This document shows, piece by piece, positions 1 to 7,576 of a DNA stretch of 33,232 nt (its first letter is position 1; each line of letters starts with the position of its first letter). The notes beneath the pieces are model-generated. The model was not told where the DNA came from. It did not search any database and was given only the letters and a program-made list of their open reading frames with translations. Made by a program: the position numbers and the translations under genes. Origin of the DNA: an uncultured bacterium (GTDB lineage: Bacteria > Bacteroidota > Bacteroidia > Sphingobacteriales > Sphingobacteriaceae); NCBI GenBank assembly GCA_903958995.1, contig CAJBVG010000289.1, forward strand, positions 1-33,232, read 5' to 3'.

Positions 1-681
1 AACAGATTGAATAATCGTAAATGGCGTATTTAAAACTAAAGAAGCATTTTGTGGGTTCCCCCACCTAGAAGCGCTGATGGTTTGAATGGGTTTGGTTTGT
101 GTTCCACCTCGAGCAGCAATAACTAACAATCCTAAATATAAAATTACTGTAATTGTTTTTAATGCAACATATGGCTTGTTTTCAATTACTCTTATTTTTA
201 ATGTCCTTTTGTATAATACATAAAGCATATATGTTAGTATTCCCGAAATGATTAACAACCACCAGTAATCTTTAATGTAACTCGGTAACATTTGCCAAAT
301 ATCATTCTCACCGCTAAACAATTCGAAACCTGTTCTCTTTTTTTGAAATCTGAAATATTCAATATCAATAATATTAAATAAAATTCCCGCAAAATTACTT
401 GTCAAAAAAACAAACATTAACACCTTGTCATATATTCTATTTGGACTAAAATACAAACTTGGTATTACGAGCAGAATGTATAATAAATTGATGTATACGA
501 TAGCGGATAGATCGAATAAAATGCCAGACAAGAATGCTACAAATAAGTCGCTTAAGCTAGAATTGGAAAAACTATCGTAGTTGTAGATCAAAAATATAAG
601 TCTACAAATGAAGTAAATCGCTAATAATAAGAGCAATCTGCGTGTTAACACACGAATATGTAAGAATTTATAGGATAACAT
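1..681 (-). CDS. LTA synthase family (sulfatase-superfamily) membrane protein, N-terminal part, cut by window edge
   Basis: An open frame runs on the minus strand from an ATG at 679-681 to base 1 without a stop, giving 227 residues; the rest lies outside the window. Hydrophobic segments fall near residues 14-33, 46-79, 86-105, 138-158 and 172-191, the five-helix N-terminal anchor usual for LtaS-like enzymes. Just after the last helix comes RGGTQTKPI (191-199) and then LNTPFTII (217-224). That linker pattern is typical of Bacteroidota 'LTA synthase family' proteins and leads into an extracytoplasmic phosphoglycerol-transferase/sulfatase domain. The catalytic Thr and metal ligands are not in the window, so activity cannot be judged. 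Bacteroidota usually lack lipoteichoic acid, so the substrate is probably another phosphoglycerol or phosphoethanolamine acceptor; that is inference. The gene is divergent from metK. Confidence 0.75.
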   Translation of the reverse strand, partial: MLSYKFLHIRVLTRRLLLLLAIYFICRLIFLIYNYDSFSNSSLSDLFVAFLSGILFDLSAIVYINLLYILLVIPSLYFSPNRIYDKVLMFVFLTSNFAGILFNIIDIEYFRFQKKRTGFELFSGENDIWQMLPSYIKDYWWLLIISGILTYMLYVLYKRTLKIRVIENKPYVALKTITVILYLGLLVIAARGGTQTKPIQTISASRWGNPQNASLVLNTPFTIIQSV

Positions 682-755
682 GAATACTTAAAACCTTTGA
701 AAGCACAATATTATTTGATTTTTATTGAATATTAACTGAATATAAAAAAATATTC

Positions 756-763
756 TATTTTTG
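756..763 (+). promoter_or_regulatory. Bacteroidota-type -7 promoter box for metK
   Basis: TATTTTTG matches the Bacteroidota -7 consensus TAnnTTTG exactly. A convincing -33 TTG at the usual spacing is not evident. A start about 7 nt downstream would fall near 770, just before the probable riboswitch at 774, which supports the assignment. Not tested. Confidence 0.5.
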
Positions 764-773
764 TCGCTCATTA

Positions 774-825
774 TGTGGATTGATTTGCTCGATTGCAACC
801 ACTCTAAAAAAAAGGCTAAAGCAGG
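774..825 (+). promoter_or_regulatory. Probable SAM-II-type riboswitch in the metK leader
   Basis: The leader carries the conserved SAM-II blocks in the right order: P1 5' strand GTGG (775-778), GATTTG (782-787), TTGCA (793-797), P1 3' strand CCAC (799-802), an A-rich strand (806-813) and GGCTAAAG (814-821). P1 pairs GTGG with CCAC. The pseudoknot can form through G795-C816 and C796-G815, plus GCT (787-789) with AGC (820-822), extendable by T786-A823, T785-G824 and T784-G825. SAM-II aptamers bind S-adenosylmethionine, so control of metK, the SAM synthetase, would be feedback on its own product. The ATG is about 55 nt downstream of the aptamer, so the start region is not folded directly into the pseudoknot as in many SAM-II examples. 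A covariance-model search with Rfam SAM-II (RF00521) would be decisive. Confidence 0.6.
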
Positions 826-881
826 AATACTGCAATCTATCCTTTCAACCCGCATCATATTGTAAACATTAAGAAATAATT

Positions 882-2135
882 ATGTCATATTTATTCACTT
901 CGGAGTCCGTTTCAGAGGGACATCCAGACAAAGTAGCCGATCAGATTTCTGACGCTTTAATTGATAACTTTTTAGCATTTGATGCTTCTTCAAAAGTAGC
1001 TTGCGAAACCTTAGTAACCACAGGTCAAGTAGTTTTAGCTGGTGAAGTAAAGTCAAGCGCTTATTTAGATGTACAAGAAATTGCACGTGGTGTAATCCGC
1101 AAAATCGGTTACACTAAATCAGAATACATGTTTGAAGCCAATTCTTGTGGTATTTTATCTGCAATTCATGAGCAATCAGCAGATATTAACCAAGGTGTTG
1201 AGCGTAAAAAGAAAGAAGATCAAGGTGCTGGTGACCAAGGTATGATGTTTGGTTATGCAACGAACGAAACTGCTGATTACATGCCATTAGCATTACATTT
1301 GGCTCATTCATTACTTATTGAACTTGCTGCTATTCGTCGTGAAAACAAAGAAATTAAGTATTTACGCCCTGATGCAAAATCGCAAGTAACATTAGAATAC
1401 GACGATAATAATCGTCCAGTTCGTATCGACTCAATCGTTATTTCTACTCAACATGATGATTTCGATTCGGAAAAGAAAATGTTAGACAAAATCAAAGCTG
1501 ACATTATTAAAGTGCTTATCCCTAGAGTAATGAAGAAATACCCTAAGTATAAATCATTATTCAACGACAAAATCAACTATCACATTAACCCAACTGGTAA
1601 ATTCGTTATCGGTGGACCACATGGTGATACAGGTTTAACAGGTCGTAAGATTATTGTTGACACTTACGGTGGTAAAGGTGCTCACGGTGGTGGAGCATTC
1701 TCAGGTAAAGATCCTTCAAAAGTAGACCGTTCTGCAGCATACGCGACTCGTCATATTGCAAAGAACATGGTTGCGGCTGGTTTATGCGAAGAAGTGCTAG
1801 TACAAGTATCCTATGCAATTGGAGTTGCTAAACCAATGGGTATTTATGTTAATACTTATGGAACAGCAAAAGTAAAAATGACAGACGGTGAGATTGCTAA
1901 GAAAATTGAAAAGATTTTCGATATGCGTCCATATGCTATTGAGCAACGTCTAAAATTACGTAATCCTATCTATTCGGAAACAGCTGCTTATGGCCATATG
2001 GGTCGTAAAAACGAAGTGGTTACTAAAACGTTTAAATCTCCAGGGGGAAAAGACATTAAAGTGAAGGTGGAGTTATTTACTTGGGAGAAATTGGACTATG
2101 TAGAGAAAGTGAAGAAAGATTTCAAATTGAAATAA
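882..2135 (+). CDS. metK: S-adenosylmethionine synthetase
   Basis: MetK makes S-adenosylmethionine from methionine and ATP in the cytoplasm, releasing phosphate and pyrophosphate. The 417-residue product covers the whole family. It opens with [20 protein letters not shown], holding the GHPDK substrate loop (13-17). It also has the ATP/metal motif [12 protein letters not shown] near 116-127 and the glycine-rich loop [20 protein letters not shown], the P-loop-like phosphate-binding signature. The start is fixed by the conserved N terminus. No strong Shine-Dalgarno precedes it; AAGAAATAATT is typical of the phylum. The gene stands alone between a probable SAM-II leader and a strong terminator, so it is probably monocistronic. 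It is about 30 residues longer than E. coli MetK because of insertions such as the lysine-rich stretch around 160-220, which is common in Bacteroidota. Confidence 0.97.
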   Translation: MSYLFTSESVSEGHPDKVADQISDALIDNFLAFDASSKVACETLVTTGQVVLAGEVKSSAYLDVQEIARGVIRKIGYTKSEYMFEANSCGILSAIHEQSADINQGVERKKKEDQGAGDQGMMFGYATNETADYMPLALHLAHSLLIELAAIRRENKEIKYLRPDAKSQVTLEYDDNNRPVRIDSIVISTQHDDFDSEKKMLDKIKADIIKVLIPRVMKKYPKYKSLFNDKINYHINPTGKFVIGGPHGDTGLTGRKIIVDTYGGKGAHGGGAFSGKDPSKVDRSAAYATRHIAKNMVAAGLCEEVLVQVSYAIGVAKPMGIYVNTYGTAKVKMTDGEIAKKIEKIFDMRPYAIEQRLKLRNPIYSETAAYGHMGRKNEVVTKTFKSPGGKDIKVKVELFTWEKLDYVEKVKKDFKLK

Positions 2136-2152
2136 TATCAATTAATAGATAT

Positions 2153-2187
2153 AAAAAAGCCCCGGAGGATACCTTCGGGGCTTTTTT
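2153..2187. terminator. Bidirectional intrinsic terminator after metK
   Basis: A 10-bp stem, GCCCCGGAGG (2159-2168) with CCTTCGGGGC (2172-2181), contains one G-T pair and a 3-nt loop. It is flanked by A6 on the left and T6 on the right, so it can terminate on both strands. It lies between the convergent ends of metK and the S9 peptidase gene. Confidence 0.9.
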
Positions 2188-2228
2188 GTTGCATATATGC
2201 ATGTTTTTTAAAAAAGTTGCATATATGC
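2188..2228. repeat. Twin palindromic repeat GTTGCATATATGC
   Basis: The 13-mer GTTGCATATATGC occurs at 2188-2200 and again at 2216-2228. Each copy contains the perfect palindrome GCATATATGC. Between them is TTTTTTAAAAAA, itself palindromic. The block lies between two other hairpins in the convergent metK/S9 peptidase gap. Function unknown; it could be a protein-binding site or part of a compound terminator. Confidence 0.7.
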
Positions 2229-2233
2229 AGGTA

Positions 2234-2265
2234 ATTGGTGGCACGACTTAAGTCATGCCACCAAT
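2234..2265. terminator. Long hairpin at the 3' end of the S9 peptidase gene
   Basis: The 16-nt half-sites 2234-2249 and 2250-2265 are complementary except for one C/A mismatch (2244/2255), giving a nearly perfect inverted repeat centred on GACTTAAGTC. It lies 15 nt past the stop codon at 2281. A T tract is missing on the minus strand, so it may act as a transcript-end stabiliser rather than a textbook terminator. Confidence 0.55.
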
Positions 2266-2280
2266 CTTTAAACAATGCTT

Positions 2281-4320
2281 TTATTTCAATGTCTCATCCA
2301 ACCATCTATAAAACTCTCTCTGCCACAAAATGCTATTCTGCGGCTTAGTCACCCAATGCCCTTCATCAGAGAAATATAAAAATCTGCTTTTGATCCCTTG
2401 CAATTGTGCTGCCGAAAAAGCTTGTAAGCCTTCACCTAGTGGCACTCTAAAATCTTTTTCATTGTGTATTACTAAAATTGGTGTATTCCAATTTTGTACA
2501 AATTTATGTGGCGAAAATGCTTCGTACGATTTTGGTTTTGGGTTTTTCCAATATGCTCCTTCTAAATCATGATTCGCAAAAAACACTTCTTCTGTTGCAC
2601 CATACATACTCTCCAAATTAAATACACCACAATGAGCAATGAAAGATTTAAAGCGGTTATTATGATGACCAGCTAACCAGTACACAGAGTAACCTCCGTA
2701 GCTTGCTCCAACAGCAGCTCTAAGAGTAGTATCAATGTATGGCTCCTTACTTACATCGTCAATCGCCGAAAGCAAGTCATTCATCGCTTGACCTCCCCAA
2801 TCTCCGCTAATCTCATCATTCCACTCTTGCCCAAATGATGGCAAACCTCTTCTGTTCGGAGCAATAACTACATATCCTTTTGATGCCATTAATTGATAGT
2901 TCCATCGGTAAGAAAAATTTTGACTTACTGTACTTTGTGGTCCACCTTGACAAACAAGTAAGCTTGGATATTTTTTATCCTTATCGAAATTCGGTGGGTA
3001 AATTACCCAAACTAACATTTCCTTATCATCTGTTGTGGTAACCATTCTTTTTTCCACTCTTCCCAATTTTAAACTTTCTAAAATTGCATCGTTAGTATGT
3101 GATAGTAAATAAGCATTACCTTTCAACGTTTCTATTCTGTAAATCTCTGTTGGTGCACTCATGTTTACTCGAGTGGCAATAATATTTGACACTTTACCAT
3201 CAAATGATAATTCTATTCCTCCTAAATCACTTAAGCCATTCGTGATTTTACGAATTGCATCTTTCTTAGCTGTTAATGAATATGAAAATAATTGATGAAT
3301 TGCATCTACGCAACTTGTAAAATAAATGGTTTTCGAATCCTTTGTCCAAACAATGTTATCTGCACTTTGATCTAAATTAGCTGTTGCTTCAACAAGTAAC
3401 TTGCTAGTTAAATCCATTATCATCAATCTGTTTTTATCGGCTTCGAATCCTGCACGTTTCATGCTTAACCATGCAATGTACTTGCCGTCTGGAGAAAATT
3501 TTGGGTCTACATCATAACCAACATTTGGAGCAGAGATGTTAATCGTTTTACCTGTTTCAATATTATATAAATATATTTCTGTGTTAGTGCTTACTGCATA
3601 AGCAGTACCACTTTCTTTTTTGCATGTGTATGCAATCGATTTGCCATCAGGGCTCCAACTCATTTGTTCTTCACCACCGAAAGGTTGTGTAGGTGCATCG
3701 AATTTTTCTCCTGGCATAACGTCAACTACAGCACCAAGCTTACCATCTTCGTACGAACTATACATTACATGGCTAAATGCTCCATCTTCCCATTGAGTCC
3801 AGTGACGCATCATTAATCCATCATATTCTAATGCATTTGCTTTAGGTAAATCTGGATATCTTTTTTTAACTGTGTATTCTAAATCTATTTCTTGTGAAAA
3901 ATAAATATGCTTTTGTGTTGGTGAGTAATTAAAATTATAAACCCCACCATCGATGTTACTTATCTGTTTTTTATCTGTTCCATCTGAATTCATCTCCCAC
4001 AATTGCGACTCGCCGGATTCGGCACTTAAATATCCAATTTTTTTACCATCGGGTCTCCAACGTGCATTCGATTCTGATGTTGGTGTTGCTGTTAATTGCT
4101 TAGGTGTGCCTCCAGCTGATGGCACTAACCATAAATCAGTACTCCCTTTGTTTTCATCTACCTTATAGGTGGTTATTTGATAAACTACTGACTTGCCATC
4201 AGGAGAAACTTTAGGTTCGGCAACACGACCAAATTTCCATAACGTTTCTGGTTGCATTGTATTTTGAGCAAATGAACTGCCTCCAATTAACAATGCCGAA
4301 ATAAATAATAATCTTTTCAT
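2281..4320 (-). CDS. Secreted S9-family prolyl oligopeptidase-like peptidase
   Basis: This is a 679-residue serine peptidase of the S9 family (dipeptidyl/acylaminoacyl peptidase-like), probably acting on peptides in the periplasm. The start is placed at 4320 because it gives a clean signal peptide, MKRLLFISALLIGGSSFAQ; an in-frame start at 4374 would add 18 unlikely residues. The N-terminal half shows WD40/TolB-like propeller strands with repeated SPDGK, RPDGK and 'W-S-P-D-G' signatures. The C-terminal alpha/beta hydrolase carries the nucleophile Ser540 in GASYGGY, Asp623 in NEKDFRVP and His655 in DEGHWV, so the triad is complete. It is last in a minus-strand run after the DUF5686 gene and the small membrane protein, with only 16 nt separating it from the latter's stop codon. 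The exact substrate is unknown. Confidence 0.93.
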   Translation of the reverse strand: MKRLLFISALLIGGSSFAQNTMQPETLWKFGRVAEPKVSPDGKSVVYQITTYKVDENKGSTDLWLVPSAGGTPKQLTATPTSESNARWRPDGKKIGYLSAESGESQLWEMNSDGTDKKQISNIDGGVYNFNYSPTQKHIYFSQEIDLEYTVKKRYPDLPKANALEYDGLMMRHWTQWEDGAFSHVMYSSYEDGKLGAVVDVMPGEKFDAPTQPFGGEEQMSWSPDGKSIAYTCKKESGTAYAVSTNTEIYLYNIETGKTINISAPNVGYDVDPKFSPDGKYIAWLSMKRAGFEADKNRLMIMDLTSKLLVEATANLDQSADNIVWTKDSKTIYFTSCVDAIHQLFSYSLTAKKDAIRKITNGLSDLGGIELSFDGKVSNIIATRVNMSAPTEIYRIETLKGNAYLLSHTNDAILESLKLGRVEKRMVTTTDDKEMLVWVIYPPNFDKDKKYPSLLVCQGGPQSTVSQNFSYRWNYQLMASKGYVVIAPNRRGLPSFGQEWNDEISGDWGGQAMNDLLSAIDDVSKEPYIDTTLRAAVGASYGGYSVYWLAGHHNNRFKSFIAHCGVFNLESMYGATEEVFFANHDLEGAYWKNPKPKSYEAFSPHKFVQNWNTPILVIHNEKDFRVPLGEGLQAFSAAQLQGIKSRFLYFSDEGHWVTKPQNSILWQREFYRWLDETLK

Positions 4321-4336
4321 GAGTATATCGTGGTAT

Positions 4337-4459
4337 TTAATTACATCCTTTATAGGCCATATAACCAACAACAAGCCAAGCTATTCCTTTTATAAGAAAA
4401 AAAAGAAAGCCCAGGAGTCCTAGTTTCTTTAGCCATTGCGTTTTTTGTTCTTGTTTCAT
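4337..4459 (-). CDS. Small (40-residue) membrane protein, translationally coupled
   Basis: A short frame encodes 40 residues beginning MKQEQKTQWLKKLG, then a hydrophobic segment at about residues 13-33 (LGLLGFLFFLIKGIAWLVVG) and a short tail ending KGCN. Its ATG (4457-4459) shares one base with the TAA stop of the upstream DUF5686 gene in the arrangement TAATG, so translation is probably coupled by reinitiation. It ends 16 nt before the S9 peptidase start. A basic, tryptophan-containing N terminus followed by a single membrane span is seen in many small uncharacterised Bacteroidota proteins. I do not recognise a function. The tight packing between two cell-envelope genes argues that it is real. 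Confidence 0.7.
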   Translation of the reverse strand: MKQEQKTQWLKKLGLLGFLFFLIKGIAWLVVGYMAYKGCN

Positions 4460-6939
4460 TAAAATGAAATGGAGAGATTTAATTTAAAAGCTAAGTTATC
4501 CTTTTCTACAGAATTTTTATAGGCCCCATACCTATAATAAACACCAAGACCTAATCCAGTATTATAAATATTTGATTTTAATACCAGTAAATCACTAAAT
4601 AGTAATCCACTTTCAACATATCCTTTTTCCATAGTCTTAAACACTACTCCTGTGTGTTGGGTAGTATTCGATAAGCTTCCTATTCCATAAGCTGTAGAAA
4701 TGCCTATGCCAGGTTTAACATATTTGCTTTGATAAAGTAATTTACCGAAATCATGTAGCACAAACAAACTCGCTTGTTGTGTTGATAGAAATTCATTCAT
4801 ACGCATGGTTTCAAAATAACCTTGACTCGCCAAACTGAAACTTCCATTATAGTTTGATCTACCTGTGTATGCGAATGGATATGGCACACTTCCTTTAATG
4901 TATCCAGCAGATAATTGTACATGCGTGATTCCAATATTACGAATGGTAAACGCTTTCTTAATACTTAAATCAAACTTCCAATAATCGCCTTTCCAATTAT
5001 CATCTATACTTTTTGCATAAGCCATGTTAAACCACACCACTGGATATTTAGTGCCTAGAGAAATTCGTTGTTTAGATTGTCGCATAAAGGTTTCTCGGTA
5101 TGCCCATCGTGTACTCATACCAATCTCACGTGTTTCAAAAATGTTAAACATTTTAGCATCTTGTGTAAATTGATAGGCATTAGTTACGCTTCTTTTATAT
5201 TGCGATGCATATACATAATGTAATAAATATTTTTGTGAGCGAATACTCAATTGACTCTCTATACCTTCTTGCCAATCCATGTTGTTCATTAGTATGTTTC
5301 GATAAGTATCGAATTTCGTTTTCTTGTCTCCTCTAAAAAATGTTCCTCCAGATTCAACTACATCTTTAGATATACTTGCTTTCCATTCTATATCTTGTTT
5401 TAAAAATATTGGAACAGTAAGACTGCTTCCATACTTAAATTGATGATCTTTTGTACCCCAAGCAAAATAGGCCTCTGTGTTAAAATATTTGCTGAATTTT
5501 TCTGATGTCCCAATGCCTAGACCTAAACGGATTCCTTCATAATCATTATATGAACTAATTATTCTCTTTAAATCAAATTGTATATATCCATAAGGAATAT
5601 ATCCTTTTGTGAACACATCAAATAACTTCGCTTTCTCATCAAATTTTTCTGCTTTGCCTATACTATCAACTATATAATACGTTTGTTTTTCTAATCGATC
5701 TAAGGTATCTACTCGATATTTATTTAATAGCGAATCGGAATTATTTTTAATTGATTTTCTATCGTAATCTATAACTACTCCATCAAACTTTTTCTTTGTC
5801 TGATCAACTCCTATTTCTATATCTTTAATATATGTTCTGCCTATTCCAATCATCTTCCTGTTTTCAATTTGAACTAGAGAAACTAAATCCAAGTCAGTAT
5901 TGAGTTGTGTGGGAAACCATGCGCCACTTATTTTCTCATATTGTTGCTGAACTTTGATTTTGAAATATGAACTTTTTTCGGGTTCTGCAATAACATTTTG
6001 CACTGCATATCCATCTTTATTAATATAGAGTAGACCTTTTAATCCATCGAAATTTCTTCCTTTGCCAGGCTTAAATGAAATCACAAAAACAGAATCCTCG
6101 TTTTGCAATAAAGTATCTTCAAGCGCGAAAAAATATTTTTCGGTGCTGCCTTTGCTTATTGGACTCAAATAATTTTTATCTAGCACCTTCATGTAATCTT
6201 TATAAAAAGAAAACGATTGAAATTGAGAGGCGATTAAAACAAACATTGGATTTTTTAATCCTGATATTTTAACGGCTTTTATTTGTTCCTTGTTTTTTTC
6301 TGGAAATAAAAAATCGCGCTGTGTTACAGTCTCTGTAATAAATAAATGTTGTTTTTCGAATAATGAATCTGTAGATTTTTTCTCCTTGGCAATTCTATTT
6401 AAAATTGAATCTTTTTGGTATTGATAATTTTTACTCGTACTATCTAGTTTAGAAATTTTGTATTTTATTGCTCTAGGGAAAATCGCAGTGTCTTCTTTCC
6501 CTGTAAAAACAAACTTATTATAAGAGGTGTATTTAAAGGATGGTAATTTTTCGGGATTGTTTTCGTTTTTATGTTCAATAACCTTTTTGATAATTTTGTT
6601 AGCTGGGTTTTCTCCTGCAATAATTTGAACTTCTCTTATATTGTTTTCTTTTATGCTTAATGTGATTTCATTTTCTATTGATTTTTTTAACCTTACCTCT
6701 TTGGCTAAATACCCTACGTATTGAAAACGTACCAATATTTCTTCATTTATTGATTTAAGTATAAATCTTCCATCAATATCTGTTTGTGTGCCTTTGTCCT
6801 CGCCAACAATAGTAACAGCAACAAAAGGCAATTCTTTTTTGGTTTGTTTATCGAGCACCTTACCTTTAAATTGATAAGTTTGAGCATTAGTGCTTGTGAA
6901 GTGAAGGAAGAAGAATAGAAAAACGTAAAGTTTTCTCAT
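4459..6939 (-). CDS. DUF5686 / carboxypeptidase-regulatory-like domain outer-membrane protein
   Basis: The 826-residue product starts with a signal peptide (MRKLYVFLFFFLHFTSTNAQ). It continues into a carboxypeptidase-D regulatory-like beta-sandwich at about 22-105: FKGKVLDKQTKKELPFVAV, then GTQTDIDGRF. The rest is a long DUF5686-type region ending in aromatic-rich beta strands and a terminal Phe (KLNLSISF), as expected for a C-terminal outer-membrane barrel. The N-terminal domain also occurs in front of TonB-dependent receptors, but no plug domain is visible here. The family is widespread in Bacteroidota and has no established biochemical role. It is the first gene of a probable three-gene minus-strand operon and is divergent from the Nudix gene with only 70 nt between them. 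Confidence 0.85.
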   Translation of the reverse strand: MRKLYVFLFFFLHFTSTNAQTYQFKGKVLDKQTKKELPFVAVTIVGEDKGTQTDIDGRFILKSINEEILVRFQYVGYLAKEVRLKKSIENEITLSIKENNIREVQIIAGENPANKIIKKVIEHKNENNPEKLPSFKYTSYNKFVFTGKEDTAIFPRAIKYKISKLDSTSKNYQYQKDSILNRIAKEKKSTDSLFEKQHLFITETVTQRDFLFPEKNKEQIKAVKISGLKNPMFVLIASQFQSFSFYKDYMKVLDKNYLSPISKGSTEKYFFALEDTLLQNEDSVFVISFKPGKGRNFDGLKGLLYINKDGYAVQNVIAEPEKSSYFKIKVQQQYEKISGAWFPTQLNTDLDLVSLVQIENRKMIGIGRTYIKDIEIGVDQTKKKFDGVVIDYDRKSIKNNSDSLLNKYRVDTLDRLEKQTYYIVDSIGKAEKFDEKAKLFDVFTKGYIPYGYIQFDLKRIISSYNDYEGIRLGLGIGTSEKFSKYFNTEAYFAWGTKDHQFKYGSSLTVPIFLKQDIEWKASISKDVVESGGTFFRGDKKTKFDTYRNILMNNMDWQEGIESQLSIRSQKYLLHYVYASQYKRSVTNAYQFTQDAKMFNIFETREIGMSTRWAYRETFMRQSKQRISLGTKYPVVWFNMAYAKSIDDNWKGDYWKFDLSIKKAFTIRNIGITHVQLSAGYIKGSVPYPFAYTGRSNYNGSFSLASQGYFETMRMNEFLSTQQASLFVLHDFGKLLYQSKYVKPGIGISTAYGIGSLSNTTQHTGVVFKTMEKGYVESGLLFSDLLVLKSNIYNTGLGLGVYYRYGAYKNSVEKDNLAFKLNLSISF

Positions 6940-7009
6940 AGAGAATTTTAGAATATTTCACATAATTACTTTAAATTACTAATATAATAAACATAGTAAC
7001 AGCTTTTTT

Positions 7010-7558
7010 ATGAACGAAAATCACAATCCTTGGACTACCGTTTCATCTAAGGAAATCTACGATAACCCTTGGATAAATCTAACCGAACATAATGTCATTA
7101 ATCCTAATGGTGGAAAAGGTATTTATGGAAAAGTGCATTTTAAGAATCTTGCAATTGGTATTATTCCTTTGTTTGAAAATGGAGATACGCTACTTGTTGG
7201 GCAATATCGTTACCCTCTAAATGCCTATTCATGGGAATTACCCGAAGGTGGTGGAAAGCTGGATGTGGATCCTATTGATTCTGCCCAAAGAGAATTGTTA
7301 GAAGAAACTGGACTAACAGCAAAACATTGGACCAAATTACTAGAAATGCATTTATCGAACTCCGTTAGCGACGAATTGAGTATCATCTACATTGCCGAAG
7401 GTCTTACGGAAGGAGAATCGGAACCTGAAGAAACAGAACAGTTGCAAATAAAGAGATTACCCGTTTCAGAAGCAATAGATATGGTTATGCGTGGTGAAAT
7501 AACAGATTCGATGACTGTAGCAGGATTGTTAAAGTTCAAAGTTTTGAGGGGAAATTAA
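7010..7558 (+). CDS. Nudix hydrolase, ADP-ribose pyrophosphatase-like
   Basis: This is a 182-residue cytoplasmic Nudix hydrolase that probably cleaves ADP-ribose or a related nucleoside diphosphate sugar. The Nudix box spans 80-102: it begins GGGKLDV after ELPE and ends RELLEETGL, keeping the metal-binding residues R94, E95, E98 and E99. The first Glu of the textbook box (GX5E) is Val86 here; that position is not one of the main metal ligands. The preceding VGQYRYPLNAYSWELPEG matches the ADP-ribose pyrophosphatase subgroup. The M1 peptidase gene follows after 18 nt, so co-transcription is likely, though a shared pathway is not evident. Confidence 0.9.
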   Translation: MNENHNPWTTVSSKEIYDNPWINLTEHNVINPNGGKGIYGKVHFKNLAIGIIPLFENGDTLLVGQYRYPLNAYSWELPEGGGKLDVDPIDSAQRELLEETGLTAKHWTKLLEMHLSNSVSDELSIIYIAEGLTEGESEPEETEQLQIKRLPVSEAIDMVMRGEITDSMTVAGLLKFKVLRGN

Positions 7559-7576
7559 TTCTTCCTAGTTTTAAAC

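Noticed and set aside
895-1086. Minus-strand open frame inside metK
   Set aside because: It is antisense to the conserved metK coding region and its residues look like complementary-strand artefact with no domain.
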